Source: Rhizorhabdus sp. (lineage in GTDB: Bacteria; Pseudomonadota; Alphaproteobacteria; Sphingomonadales; Sphingomonadaceae). From it: a DNA stretch of 29,778 nucleotides. The notes under the pieces were generated by a model. That model did no database searches. It saw only the letters and a program-made list of their open reading frames with translations, and had not been told where the DNA came from. The position numbers and the translations under genes were made by a program. The stretch lies in contig SCUQ01000130.1 in NCBI GenBank assembly GCA_004297635.1, positions 1 through 29,778 of the forward strand, given 5' to 3'. Every line of letters begins with the position of its first letter. The first letter of the stretch is position 1. Shown here one piece after another: positions 8,593 through 16,139 of this stretch.

Positions 8593-8611
8593 AAAGATAC
8601 AATATATCATT
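8593..8611 (-). promoter_or_regulatory. Candidate Zur box in the merC-zur promoter
   Basis: On the minus strand the 19 bases read AATGATATATTGTATCTTT. The core GATATATTGTATC is an inverted repeat with one mismatched pair around the centre at 8602. By my alignment it agrees at 14 of 19 positions with the AATGTTATAATATAACATT-type palindrome I recall for Zur sites. It lies 36-54 bases before the merC start and covers AT-rich sequence that could be the -10 region, as expected for repression. This is pattern matching only. Confidence 0.55.
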
Positions 8612-8619
8612 CACAGATA

Positions 8620-8637
8620 TCGCGAATTTGATCGCGA
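8620..8637. repeat. TCGCGA repeated pair beside the Zur-like box
   Basis: TCGCGA (itself palindromic) occurs at 8620-8625 and again at 8632-8637, separated by six bases (ATTTGA). The spacing makes an 18-base symmetric element 8 bases upstream of the Zur-like box, in the gap between mobA and merC. It could be a second operator or part of the terminator region of the formate dehydrogenase operon. Confidence 0.3.
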
Positions 8638-8711
8638 ACAGCCCGCCTCTCACTGCGGGTATCCTGAAGGGGGGGGCTGCGCGGGTCAAAATATGTGGAG
8701 GACCCGGAAGG

Positions 8712-9239
8712 TCAGCTCCCTGGGGAAAGTCCTGCCAAATCCCCCGGTTCGTTGACATTGGCAAGCCCCCGCCAGTCGATCGCCAGCGCCCCGGCTTCCG
8801 CCGCCCAGACGCGGATCGCATGTTTGCGGTCCTCGGCCAGGAAGGCGTCGAGTCCCGCCGCGAGTCCGGTCGGCCAGCAGCCGATCAGCGGAAGCTGCGC
8901 GACAAAGGTGGGAGCATCGGCGGTCAGCCGCTCGAACAGCGGGCCGGGCAGCAGCGGCGTATCGCACCCGACGGTGAGCACCGCGTCATGGCCATGCGTC
9001 CGCGCATGATGAAGCGCCGCGCAGATCCCGCCAAGCGGCCCCATGTCGGGCGCGGGGCGATCGGCGACGCTGACCATCCCGTCATGCGCCCTGCCACAGA
9101 CGATGATCTCGTCGGCAAAGGGCCGCAGCGCCGCGATCGCATGATCGATCAGCGGGCGGCCCTGCCACAGCGCCATGGCCTTGTCCGATCCGAAGCGGCT
9201 CGCCCGGCCGCCGGCGATCACGGCGCCGAGCCGGCTCAT
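8712..9239 (-). CDS. mobA: Molybdenum cofactor guanylyltransferase MobA
   Basis: MobA transfers GMP from GTP to molybdenum-loaded molybdopterin, making the guanine dinucleotide cofactor used by formate dehydrogenase. The 175-residue protein has the signature AGGRASRFGSDKA (9-21) for nucleotide binding, MGPLGGI (66-72) and the metal-binding segment GCDTPLLP (91-98). The start at 9239 overlaps the fdhD stop (ATGA), which settles it against a longer in-frame extension that would run through fdhD. It is the last gene of the formate dehydrogenase operon, so cofactor supply is coupled to enzyme synthesis. Confidence 0.93.
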   Translation of the reverse strand: MSRLGAVIAGGRASRFGSDKAMALWQGRPLIDHAIAALRPFADEIIVCGRAHDGMVSVADRPAPDMGPLGGICAALHHARTHGHDAVLTVGCDTPLLPGPLFERLTADAPTFVAQLPLIGCWPTGLAAGLDAFLAEDRKHAIRVWAAEAGALAIDWRGLANVNEPGDLAGLSPGS

Positions 9240-10021
9240 CCGGCGACGAGCATCGCGTCGGGGCGGGCGAGGACGATCAGCCGCAAGGCCGCCTCGCGCG
9301 CCCGGTCCACCGCAAGCCCCGTCGGCGCGGAAACGGTGACGAGCGTCGGGCAGCCCGCCAGCGCCGCCTTCTCGACCAGCTCGAACGAGCAGCGCGACGA
9401 CAGCAGCGCGAAGCCGCCCGCCCAGTCCAGCCCGCCGCGCAGCATCGCGCCATTGAGCTTGTCGAAGGCATTGTGGCGGCCGACATCCTCGCGCACCAGC
9501 CGGATCGCGCCGTCGCGCCCGCACAGGGCGGCGGCGTGGACGGCGCCGGTCGCGCCGTTCATCGGCTGGCAGGACGACAGCGCGTCGAGCGCCGCGAAGA
9601 TCGCGGCGTCGGCGGGCGCCTCCCCGGGATCGGTCATGGGCAGCGGCCGCAGCGCCTGTTCGAGATTCTCGATGCCGCACAGTCCGCAGGAAGATTCGGA
9701 GACGCGGTGGCGAACCCGCTCGGCGACCAGATCGACCCGGTCTGGCGACAGGGTGATCCGCAGGATATTGCCGCGCTCGACGGCATGCGCCTCGACATCG
9801 ACGATCTGCCGCGCCTCGTCGATCAGCCGTTCCGCCCGGCTGAAGCCGAAAGCAAGGTCCTCGAGATCGGCGGCGCTCGCCATCAGCACCGCATAGCCCA
9901 GGCCATTATATTCGATCGCGATCGGCGTCTCGTCGGCGACGGCGCGGTCGATCGCCTGCTGCGTGCCGTCCCGCAGGATTCGGTGGAAAGGCTGGCGGCG
10001 CACCGCCGCGCCATCGGCCAT
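9236..10021 (-). CDS. fdhD: Formate dehydrogenase accessory sulfurtransferase FdhD
   Basis: FdhD (called FdsC in fds systems) transfers sulfur to the molybdenum cofactor before it is placed in formate dehydrogenase; without it the enzyme is inactive. The 261-residue protein contains the conserved Cys pair in SSCGLCGIENL (C112, C115) and the later segments REDVGRHNAFDKLNG and SSRCSFELVEKAA, all typical. The ATG lies two bases after the fdsD stop and the gene overlaps mobA by four bases, so it is tightly embedded in the operon. Confidence 0.96.
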   Translation of the reverse strand: MADGAAVRRQPFHRILRDGTQQAIDRAVADETPIAIEYNGLGYAVLMASAADLEDLAFGFSRAERLIDEARQIVDVEAHAVERGNILRITLSPDRVDLVAERVRHRVSESSCGLCGIENLEQALRPLPMTDPGEAPADAAIFAALDALSSCQPMNGATGAVHAAALCGRDGAIRLVREDVGRHNAFDKLNGAMLRGGLDWAGGFALLSSRCSFELVEKAALAGCPTLVTVSAPTGLAVDRAREAALRLIVLARPDAMLVAG

Positions 10022-10023
10022 GC

Positions 10024-10251
10024 TCAGCCGGCGCTCGCGGGAAGCCGCGCCACCGCCGCCGCGGCGATCGGGGTCAGCGCATCGGGCCGCTCGACGGCAA
10101 GCGCGCGGATGCGCAACTTCATCCGCGGTTCCCAGAAAGCCAGGAGGTGATCGGCGGTCGCGGTCATCGCTTCCTGTTGCCCCATCGCCGCGAAATTGCG
10201 AGCGATCTGGTTGACCATATAGACCAGCTTGTCGTCCGTGGTCATGCTCAT
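10024..10251 (-). CDS. fdsD: NAD-dependent formate dehydrogenase delta subunit
   Basis: A 75-residue small subunit found only in the soluble FdsGBA-type formate dehydrogenases, where it supports assembly or stability. The diagnostic stretches are KLVYMVNQIARNFAAMG (8-24) and the helix ending HLLAFWEPRMKLRI. The fdsA stop (10254-10252) immediately adjoins the ATG at 10251; a second ATG two codons in is equally possible. It sits between fdsA and fdhD. Confidence 0.92.
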   Translation of the reverse strand: MSMTTDDKLVYMVNQIARNFAAMGQQEAMTATADHLLAFWEPRMKLRIRALAVERPDALTPIAAAAVARLPASAG

Positions 10252-13110
10252 CTATTCGGCGGCCTCCACGAGGATGCGGCGGCTGTGCCGCGCCTGCTCG
10301 GCATAGTCCTCCTGCCAGTCGGACGGGCCGTTCGACAGGCCGATCTGCACCGCCGTGACCTTATATTCCGGGCAGTTGGTCGCCCAGTCCGAATAGTCGG
10401 TCGTGATCACATTGGCCTGCGTCGTGGGATGGTGGAAGGTGGTGTACACCACGCCCGGCGCCACCCGCTCGGTGACGGCGGCGCGCAATGTCGTCTCGCC
10501 CGCGCGGCTGCGCAGATAGACCCAGTCGCCATCCTTGATCCCGCGATTCTCGGCATCGAGCGGATGGATCTCCAGAAGATCCTCGGGATGCCATGCGACA
10601 TTGTCGGTACGCCGGGTCTGGGCGCCGACATTATACTGGCTGAGGATGCGCCCCGTGGTGAGCAGCAGCGGATAGCGCGGGCCGGTCTTCTCGTCGGTCG
10701 CGACATAGTCGGTGACGACGAACTTGCCCTTGCCCCGCGCGAAGCCGTCGATGTGCATCATCGGCGTGCCGAGCGGCGCCTTCTCGTTCGCGGGCCACTG
10801 CACCGAGCCCTGCTCGTCGAGCAGCGCATAGCTGACCCCGGCGAAGCTCGGCGTTAGCCGGGCGATCTCGTCCATGATTTCCGACGGATGCGTATAGCTC
10901 CAGTCGAGCCCCATCGCCCGCGCCACCAGTTGGACGATCTCCCAGTCGGCCTGGCCGTTGAGCGGCGCCATCACCTTGCGGACCCGCTGGATGCGGCGTT
11001 CGGCATTGGTGAAGGTCCCGTCCTTTTCGAGGAAGGTCGATCCCGGCAGGAAGACATGCGCGTAATTGGCGGTCTCGTTGAGGAACAGGTCCTGCACCAC
11101 GACGCATTCCATCGCCGCCAGCCCGGCCGCGACATGGTGGGTGTTCGGATCGGACTGCAGGATATCCTCGCCCTGCACGAACAGTCCCATGAAGCTGCCG
11201 TCGGTCGCGGCGTCGAGCATGTTGGGGATGCGCAGGCCGGGTTCGCTGTCGAGCGGCACGCCCCATGCCGTCTCGAACAGAGCGCGCGTCGCGCTGTCGG
11301 ACACATGGCGATAGCCCGAATATTCGTGCGGGAAACTGCCCATATCGCAGGCGCCCTGGACATTGTTCTGGCCGCGCAGCGGATTCACCCCGGTGCCCTC
11401 GCGGCCGATATTGCCGGTCGCCATGGCAAGGTTGGCGATCGCCATCACCGTCGACGATCCCTGGCTATGCTCGGTCACGCCCAGGCCGTAATAGATCGCG
11501 GCATTGCCCCCGGTCGCGTAGAGCCGCGCGGCGGCGCGCAGGGTCGCGGCCGGCACGCCGGTCAGCGCCTCGGTCGCCTCTGGGGAGCGATGCGGCTCGG
11601 ATACGAAGGCCGCCCAGTCCTGATATTCGTCCCAGTCGCAGCGCTCGCGAATCCACGCCTCGTTCGCCAGCCCTTCGCCGACGATGACATGCGCCATCGC
11701 GGTCAGCACCGCGACATTGGTCCCCGGCTTAAGCGGCAGGTGATGCTGCGCTTCGACATGCGGGCTGCGCACCAGATCGATGCTGCGCGGATCGATGACG
11801 ATCAGCCTCGCGCCCGGCTTTCCGTTTTGGGGCCGCAGCCGCCGCTTCATCCGGCTGGCGAAGACGGGATGCGCATCGGTCGGGTTGGCGCCGATCAGCA
11901 GGATCACATCGGCCTGCATGACGCTGTCGAAATCCTGCGTGCCCGCCGACGTGCCGAAGGTGGTCTTCAGACCATAGCCGGTCGGCGAATGGCACACCCG
12001 TGCGCAGGTATCGACATTGTTGTTGCCGAAGCCCTGGCGGATCAGCTTCTGGACAAGGAAGGTTTCCTCGTTGGTGCAGCGGCTGGACGTGATGCCGCCG
12101 ATCGACCGCTTGCCATATTTGGCCTGGATGCGCCGGAACTCGGATGCGGTATGCGCGATAGCCTCGTCCCAGCTCACCTCGCGCCAGGGATCGTCGACCG
12201 AGGCGCGGATCATTGGGTTGAGGATGCGTTCCCTGTGATTGGCATAGCCCCACGCGAAGCGCCCCTTGACGCAGCTATGGCCGCGATTGGCCTTGCCATC
12301 CTTCCACGGCACCATCCGCACCAGTTCGTCCCCGCGCATCTCCGCGCGAAAGGTACAGCCGACCCCGCAATAGGCGCAGGTGGTGACGATGGCGCGATCG
12401 GGCGTCCCCTTCTCGATCACGCTCTTCTCGATCAGCGCGGAGGTGGGGCAGGCCTGCACGCAGGCGCCGCAGCTCACGCATTCGGATGACAGGAAATCCT
12501 CGTCCTGGCTGGCGGCGATATGGCTTTCGAAGCCGCGCCCGTCGACGGTCAGGGCGATCGTGCCCTGCACCTCGTCGCAGGCGCGCACGCAGCGCGAACA
12601 GACGATGCACTTGGCGCTGTCGAAGGTGAAATAGGGGTTCGACTCGTCCTTGTCGGCGACGAGATGATTGCCCCCCTCATAGCCGTAGCGGACCTCGCGC
12701 AACCCGACCGCGCCGGCCTGATCCTGCAGCTCGCAATCGCCATTGGCGGAGCAGGTCAGGCAATCGAGCGGATGATCGGAGATATAGAGCTCCATCACCC
12801 CCTTGCGCAGCGTGCTGAGCTTCTCGGTCTGGGTGCGGACGATCATGCCGGGCGCCACCGGGGTGGTGCAGGAGGCGGGATAGCCGGGGCGCCCGTCGAT
12901 CTCGACAAGGCACAGGCGGCACGAACCGAAGCTTTCCAGCATGTCGGTGGCACAGAGCTTGGGGATCGATGTCCCCATCAGCGCCGCGGCCCGCATGATC
13001 GACGTTCCCTCCGGAACCTCGATGCTCTGGCCGTCGATGGTCAGCGCCACCATCGGGCCGGTCGCGGGCATCGGTCGCGTGCCCAGGTCGAGTTCGCCGA
13101 TCCACGCCAT
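10252..13110 (-). CDS. fdsA: NAD-dependent formate dehydrogenase alpha (catalytic) subunit
   Basis: The 952-residue catalytic subunit oxidises formate to CO2 at a bis-MGD molybdenum centre. In order: a 2Fe-2S ferredoxin domain (C53, C64, C67, C81); a His-Cys3 4Fe-4S site (H113, C117, C120, C126); two 4Fe-4S sites (C168/C171/C174/C178 and C211/C214/C217/C221); the cluster at the mouth of the molybdenum domain (C245, C248, C252, C280); and the active-site pair C373-H374 in DTCARVCHSPT, where Cys is the molybdenum ligand and not selenocysteine. The C-terminal cofactor-binding domain is complete. Size and layout match Rhodobacter-type FdsA. The start lies 4 bases after the fdsB stop. Confidence 0.98.
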   Translation of the reverse strand: MAWIGELDLGTRPMPATGPMVALTIDGQSIEVPEGTSIMRAAALMGTSIPKLCATDMLESFGSCRLCLVEIDGRPGYPASCTTPVAPGMIVRTQTEKLSTLRKGVMELYISDHPLDCLTCSANGDCELQDQAGAVGLREVRYGYEGGNHLVADKDESNPYFTFDSAKCIVCSRCVRACDEVQGTIALTVDGRGFESHIAASQDEDFLSSECVSCGACVQACPTSALIEKSVIEKGTPDRAIVTTCAYCGVGCTFRAEMRGDELVRMVPWKDGKANRGHSCVKGRFAWGYANHRERILNPMIRASVDDPWREVSWDEAIAHTASEFRRIQAKYGKRSIGGITSSRCTNEETFLVQKLIRQGFGNNNVDTCARVCHSPTGYGLKTTFGTSAGTQDFDSVMQADVILLIGANPTDAHPVFASRMKRRLRPQNGKPGARLIVIDPRSIDLVRSPHVEAQHHLPLKPGTNVAVLTAMAHVIVGEGLANEAWIRERCDWDEYQDWAAFVSEPHRSPEATEALTGVPAATLRAAARLYATGGNAAIYYGLGVTEHSQGSSTVMAIANLAMATGNIGREGTGVNPLRGQNNVQGACDMGSFPHEYSGYRHVSDSATRALFETAWGVPLDSEPGLRIPNMLDAATDGSFMGLFVQGEDILQSDPNTHHVAAGLAAMECVVVQDLFLNETANYAHVFLPGSTFLEKDGTFTNAERRIQRVRKVMAPLNGQADWEIVQLVARAMGLDWSYTHPSEIMDEIARLTPSFAGVSYALLDEQGSVQWPANEKAPLGTPMMHIDGFARGKGKFVVTDYVATDEKTGPRYPLLLTTGRILSQYNVGAQTRRTDNVAWHPEDLLEIHPLDAENRGIKDGDWVYLRSRAGETTLRAAVTERVAPGVVYTTFHHPTTQANVITTDYSDWATNCPEYKVTAVQIGLSNGPSDWQEDYAEQARHSRRILVEAAE

Positions 13111-13114
13111 GGCC

Positions 13115-14653
13115 TTACTCCGCCGCCTCGGTCAGCGCGGATGCGCCGCCGAAATCCTCAGGGAAATGATCGAGGGCGCTCAGCACCGGATAGGGGGTGA
13201 ACCCGCCCAGCGCGCACAGCGATCCATATTTCATCGTGTCGCAAAGGTCGCGCAGCAGCCCGATCTCCTGCTCCACGCTCCTGCCCTGCGCTTTGGCGTT
13301 GCGCATCTGCGGCATCGCCTCTACCGCTTCGCCACCGCGCCCGCCCGCGATGATGCGATCGATCGTCTCGACGCCGCGGGTCGAACCGATCCGGCACGGC
13401 GTGCATTTGCCGCAGCTCTCGACCGCGCAGAACGCCATGGCAAAACGCGCCATCTTCGCCATGTCGACGCTGTCGTCGAACACGGTGATCCCGGCATGGC
13501 CGATCAGCCCGCCCGCCGCCGCGAACGCCTCATAGTCGAACGGCAGGTGGAACATCGATGGTGGCATATAGGCGCCCAGCGGCCCTCCGACCTGCACCGC
13601 GCGGACCGGACGGCCCGTTGCGGTGCCGCCGCCGATCTCGTTCACCAGCTCGCCCAGGGTGATGCCGAAGCCGACCTCGAACAGCCCGCCATGCTTTACA
13701 TTGCCCGCGATCTGCACCGGCATCGTCCCGCGCGATCGCCCGAAGCCGACGGCGGCATAGGCCTCCGCCCCCTCGCTCAGGATGAAGGGGATCGCGGCCA
13801 GGCTCAGCACATTGTTGATCACGGTCGGCTTGCCGAACAGGCCCTGGATCGCCGGCAGCGGCGGCTTGGCGCGCACCTGGCCGCGCTTGCCCTCGATGCT
13901 GTCGAGCAGCGCGGTCTCCTCGCCGCAGACATAGGCGCCGGCGCCGACCCGCACCTCCAGCGTGAAGGGCGCGATCGCGGGTTCCGCCAGCGCGATCGCG
14001 CGCCGCATCGTCTCGACCGCGAAGGGATATTCGGAACGGATATAGATATAGCCATGATCGGCCCCCACCGCTTGGCCCGCGATCGCCATACCCTCGATCA
14101 GGCAGAAGGGATCGCCCTCCATCAGCATGCGGTCGGCAAAGGTACCGCTGTCGCCTTCGTCGGCGTTGCAGACGATGAACTTCTCATCGGCCCGCGCATC
14201 GCACACGGTCTGCCACTTTATCGCGGTCGGAAAGCCTGCCCCGCCGCGTCCGCGCAGGCCCGACGCCTTGACCGCGTCGATCACCGCCTGCGGCGCCATC
14301 GCCCGCGCCGCGCGCAGCCCGCGCCAGTCGCAGGCCGCCAGATCGAGCGGATCGACGATGCCGCACCGTGCGAAGGTGAAGCGCTGCTGCCGCGCGAAGA
14401 AGGGCAGCGCCTCGATCGGCCCGAGCCGACTGGGATGGCTTCCCGCCAGGATCGCCGCGACATCCTCCGGTCCGGCCGGGCCATAGCCGATCCGCCCCTC
14501 GGCGGTCTCCACCTCGACCAGCGGCTCGATCGCGAACAGCCCCCGGCTGCCGGTGCGCACCACGGTGCAGCCGGCGCGCTCGAACGCCTCGGCCAGCGCA
14601 TCGCTGCCGAGCGCGACCGACGCCATGTCGCGGCTGATATAGACCCTCGTCAT
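13115..14653 (-). CDS. fdsB: NAD-dependent formate dehydrogenase beta subunit
   Basis: A 512-residue NuoF-like flavoprotein that passes electrons from the alpha subunit to NAD+ through FMN. An N-terminal thioredoxin-like part (1-100) precedes the FMN/NAD domain with GLRGRGGAGFPTAIKW (132-147) and NADEGDSGTF (163-172), the GAGAYVCGEETALL stretch (237-250), and a C-terminal 4Fe-4S site (C414, C417, C420 and C480). The Cys420-Cys480 interval is longer than the roughly 40 residues I recall for NuoF. The start overlaps the fdsG stop by ATGA, which rules out a longer in-frame reading. Confidence 0.97.
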   Translation of the reverse strand: MTRVYISRDMASVALGSDALAEAFERAGCTVVRTGSRGLFAIEPLVEVETAEGRIGYGPAGPEDVAAILAGSHPSRLGPIEALPFFARQQRFTFARCGIVDPLDLAACDWRGLRAARAMAPQAVIDAVKASGLRGRGGAGFPTAIKWQTVCDARADEKFIVCNADEGDSGTFADRMLMEGDPFCLIEGMAIAGQAVGADHGYIYIRSEYPFAVETMRRAIALAEPAIAPFTLEVRVGAGAYVCGEETALLDSIEGKRGQVRAKPPLPAIQGLFGKPTVINNVLSLAAIPFILSEGAEAYAAVGFGRSRGTMPVQIAGNVKHGGLFEVGFGITLGELVNEIGGGTATGRPVRAVQVGGPLGAYMPPSMFHLPFDYEAFAAAGGLIGHAGITVFDDSVDMAKMARFAMAFCAVESCGKCTPCRIGSTRGVETIDRIIAGGRGGEAVEAMPQMRNAKAQGRSVEQEIGLLRDLCDTMKYGSLCALGGFTPYPVLSALDHFPEDFGGASALTEAAE

Positions 14654-15129
14654 GCCGCCACCGTCGCCGCGATCCGCTCGATCGCCGCCTCGCCATCGAT
14701 CCGGGCGACGGGCGCCCCGTCGACCAGCGCATTGGGGCCGATCGCGCAGAGGCCCAGGCAATAGACCGGCTCCAGCGTCACCTGCCCGTCGCCGCGCGTC
14801 TCGCCCATCGCCACGGCGAGCCGTTCGGCCAGCGCGGCCTCGATCGCCGCACCGCCCCGCGACTGGCAGCTTTCGGCGCGGCAATATTGGACGAGATGGC
14901 GGCCGGCGGGGCGGTCGCGGAAATCATGGTAGAAGCTCACCACGCCATGAACCTCGGCGCGGCTCAGGTTGAGTTCCGCCGCGACGGCGGCGACAGCCTC
15001 CCTGTCGACCCGACCAAGTTCATGCTGGATATCGTGCAGCAATGGCAGCAGCGCGCCGCGCTGGCCACGCCGGGCGGCGGCAAGGCGGGCGATGAGCGCC
15101 CCGGTGGTCTCTTCCGTTTCGATGCTCAT
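14650..15129 (-). CDS. fdsG: NAD-dependent formate dehydrogenase gamma subunit
   Basis: A 159-residue NuoE-like protein with a thioredoxin-fold 2Fe-2S domain. The ligands are C83, C88 (YCRAESC), C124 and C128 (CLGLC). It pairs with FdsB in the NAD-reducing module. The start at MSIETEE (15129) is preferred over an in-frame ATG at 15183, because the latter lies directly against the LysR-type operator and its added residues have no family character. Neither has a Shine-Dalgarno sequence. A TGACCCTC/GAGGGTCA hairpin lies just upstream. It is the first gene of fdsGBAD-fdhD-mobA. Confidence 0.93.
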   Translation of the reverse strand: MSIETEETTGALIARLAAARRGQRGALLPLLHDIQHELGRVDREAVAAVAAELNLSRAEVHGVVSFYHDFRDRPAGRHLVQYCRAESCQSRGGAAIEAALAERLAVAMGETRGDGQVTLEPVYCLGLCAIGPNALVDGAPVARIDGEAAIERIAATVAA

Positions 15130-15140
15130 GCCGGCGGATT

Positions 15141-15164
15141 TGACCCTCCTCGCGGAGAGGGTCA
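15141..15164. repeat. Hairpin in the fdsG promoter/leader
   Basis: TGACCCTC (15141-15148) and GAGGGTCA (15157-15164) form perfect 8-base arms around CTCGCGGA. On the minus strand the first arm overlaps TTGACC (15165-15160), a possible -35 element, with a weak CAAATC 17 bases later. It may be a second operator or a leader structure controlling fdsG. Confidence 0.45.
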
Positions 15165-15183
15165 AATCAGGAAAGTCCATCAT

Positions 15184-15202
15184 TGATAGACGCTATCTAT
15201 CA
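15184..15202. promoter_or_regulatory. LysR-type operator upstream of fdsG
   Basis: TGATAGACGCTATCTATCA is a 19-base inverted repeat with perfect 7-base arms. It contains ATAG-N7-CTAT, which fits the T-N11-A pattern of LysR-type regulators. Its last three bases overlap the fdsR stop codon. A second GATAG-N7-CTATC(A) lies at 16116-16132 before fdsR itself. The centre is about 64 bases from the chosen fdsG start, the classic distance of such a site from a transcription start. Confidence 0.65.
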
Positions 15203-16102
15203 CGCACCGAAATCGGGCGGCAGCTTCACGCGCCGGGCCACCGCCAGCGCCGCACCCGCGAGCGGACCGATCGGGCTGCGGTTCGGGATGATGAGCCCGA
15301 TCCGGTTTACCGGCGCGGGATCGTCGAACGGCAGCACGCGCGCCCAGCTAAGCCCGGGCAGCAGCGCCAGATAGGAATCGGGAAGGATCGTCGCGAAGCC
15401 CCCCGCCTGGACCATCGACAGCAGGGCGACATAGCTGTCCGCCGTGGCGCGCGGATGGATGGCGAGCCCGCGCTCGGCGAGCCGCGCATCGAGGATGCGG
15501 CGGTTCTGCATCCCCTGGTGGAGCAGGGCGAGATCCGCCCCTGCCGCCTCGGCCCAGCCGATGGTCTCGCGCCCGTCGAACCCGCTGCCGGCGCGGGCGA
15601 GGAAGATGTAACGCTCGGCGTACAGCGGTGCCGTCAGCATGTCGGCGGCCGGCTCATGGTCGAGATAGGTGAGCCCCGCGTCGAGATCGAAACCGGCCAG
15701 GCCGCGCTCGATCTCCCGCGAGGTGAGCGACCGCGTCGACAGGGTGAGCAGCGGATGAAGATCGAGCAGCGCGCGGGCGACATAGCCGATCGCGGGCAGC
15801 GCGGCGGGAATCGCGCCGAGCCGGAACTCGCCGTGGATCGGCCCGGCCATCGCCTCCATCGCATGCGCCATGCCCTCGAACACCGCGACAAGCTGCTGCG
15901 CCCAGGGCAGCATCGCCTGTCCTTCGGGCGTCAGCCCGATATAGCGGCGGTCGCGCTGCACCAGGCGACGGCCGAACTGCTCCTCCAGCGCGACGATCCC
16001 GGCCGACAGGGTCGGCTGGGTGACGCCACAGATATCGGCGGCACGGGCGAAATGTTCCTCGCGCGCAAGCGTCGTGAAATAGCGCAGAAGGCGTAGCTGC
16101 AT
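15200..16102 (-). CDS. fdsR: LysR-family regulator of formate dehydrogenase (FdsR-like)
   Basis: A 300-residue LysR-type transcriptional regulator. The N-terminal winged helix-turn-helix (1-60) includes HFARAADICGVTQPTLSAGIVALEEQFG; the rest is the periplasmic-binding-like effector domain (about 90-295). LysR regulators next to fds operons commonly control them, with formate or a related metabolite as likely signal (inference). Unusually for this class it is encoded on the same strand as its target, directly upstream, rather than divergently. A GATAG-N7-CTATC site begins 14 bases before its start, suggesting autoregulation. The symbol is assigned by context. Confidence 0.85.
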   Translation of the reverse strand: MQLRLLRYFTTLAREEHFARAADICGVTQPTLSAGIVALEEQFGRRLVQRDRRYIGLTPEGQAMLPWAQQLVAVFEGMAHAMEAMAGPIHGEFRLGAIPAALPAIGYVARALLDLHPLLTLSTRSLTSREIERGLAGFDLDAGLTYLDHEPAADMLTAPLYAERYIFLARAGSGFDGRETIGWAEAAGADLALLHQGMQNRRILDARLAERGLAIHPRATADSYVALLSMVQAGGFATILPDSYLALLPGLSWARVLPFDDPAPVNRIGLIIPNRSPIGPLAGAALAVARRVKLPPDFGA

Positions 16103-16115
16103 CGGCCCCTCTCTC

Positions 16116-16132
16116 GATAGAGAAGCCCTATC
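16116..16132. promoter_or_regulatory. LysR-type operator at the fdsR start (autoregulatory)
   Basis: GATAG (16116-16120), seven bases, CTATC (16128-16132) gives ATAG-N7-CTAT, the same half-sites and spacing as at 15184-15202, while the seven central bases mostly differ. It lies between the protease stop and the fdsR start, a normal place for repression of a LysR gene by its own product. Confidence 0.6.
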
Positions 16133-16139
16133 ACGCCTG

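Noticed and set aside
9240..9680. N-terminal extension of mobA reading through fdhD.
   Set aside because: The added residues are out-of-frame fdhD sequence; the ATG at 9239 overlaps the fdhD stop and begins the conserved MobA N-terminus.
12941..14764. A 607-codon plus-strand frame across fdsB and fdsG, and a 533-codon frame across fdsA (10888-12489).
   Set aside because: Both are antisense to conserved subunits with intact cluster ligands and show shadow composition.
14654..14884. N-terminal extension of fdsB through fdsG.
   Set aside because: It is out-of-frame reading of fdsG; the ATGA overlap fixes the start at 14653.
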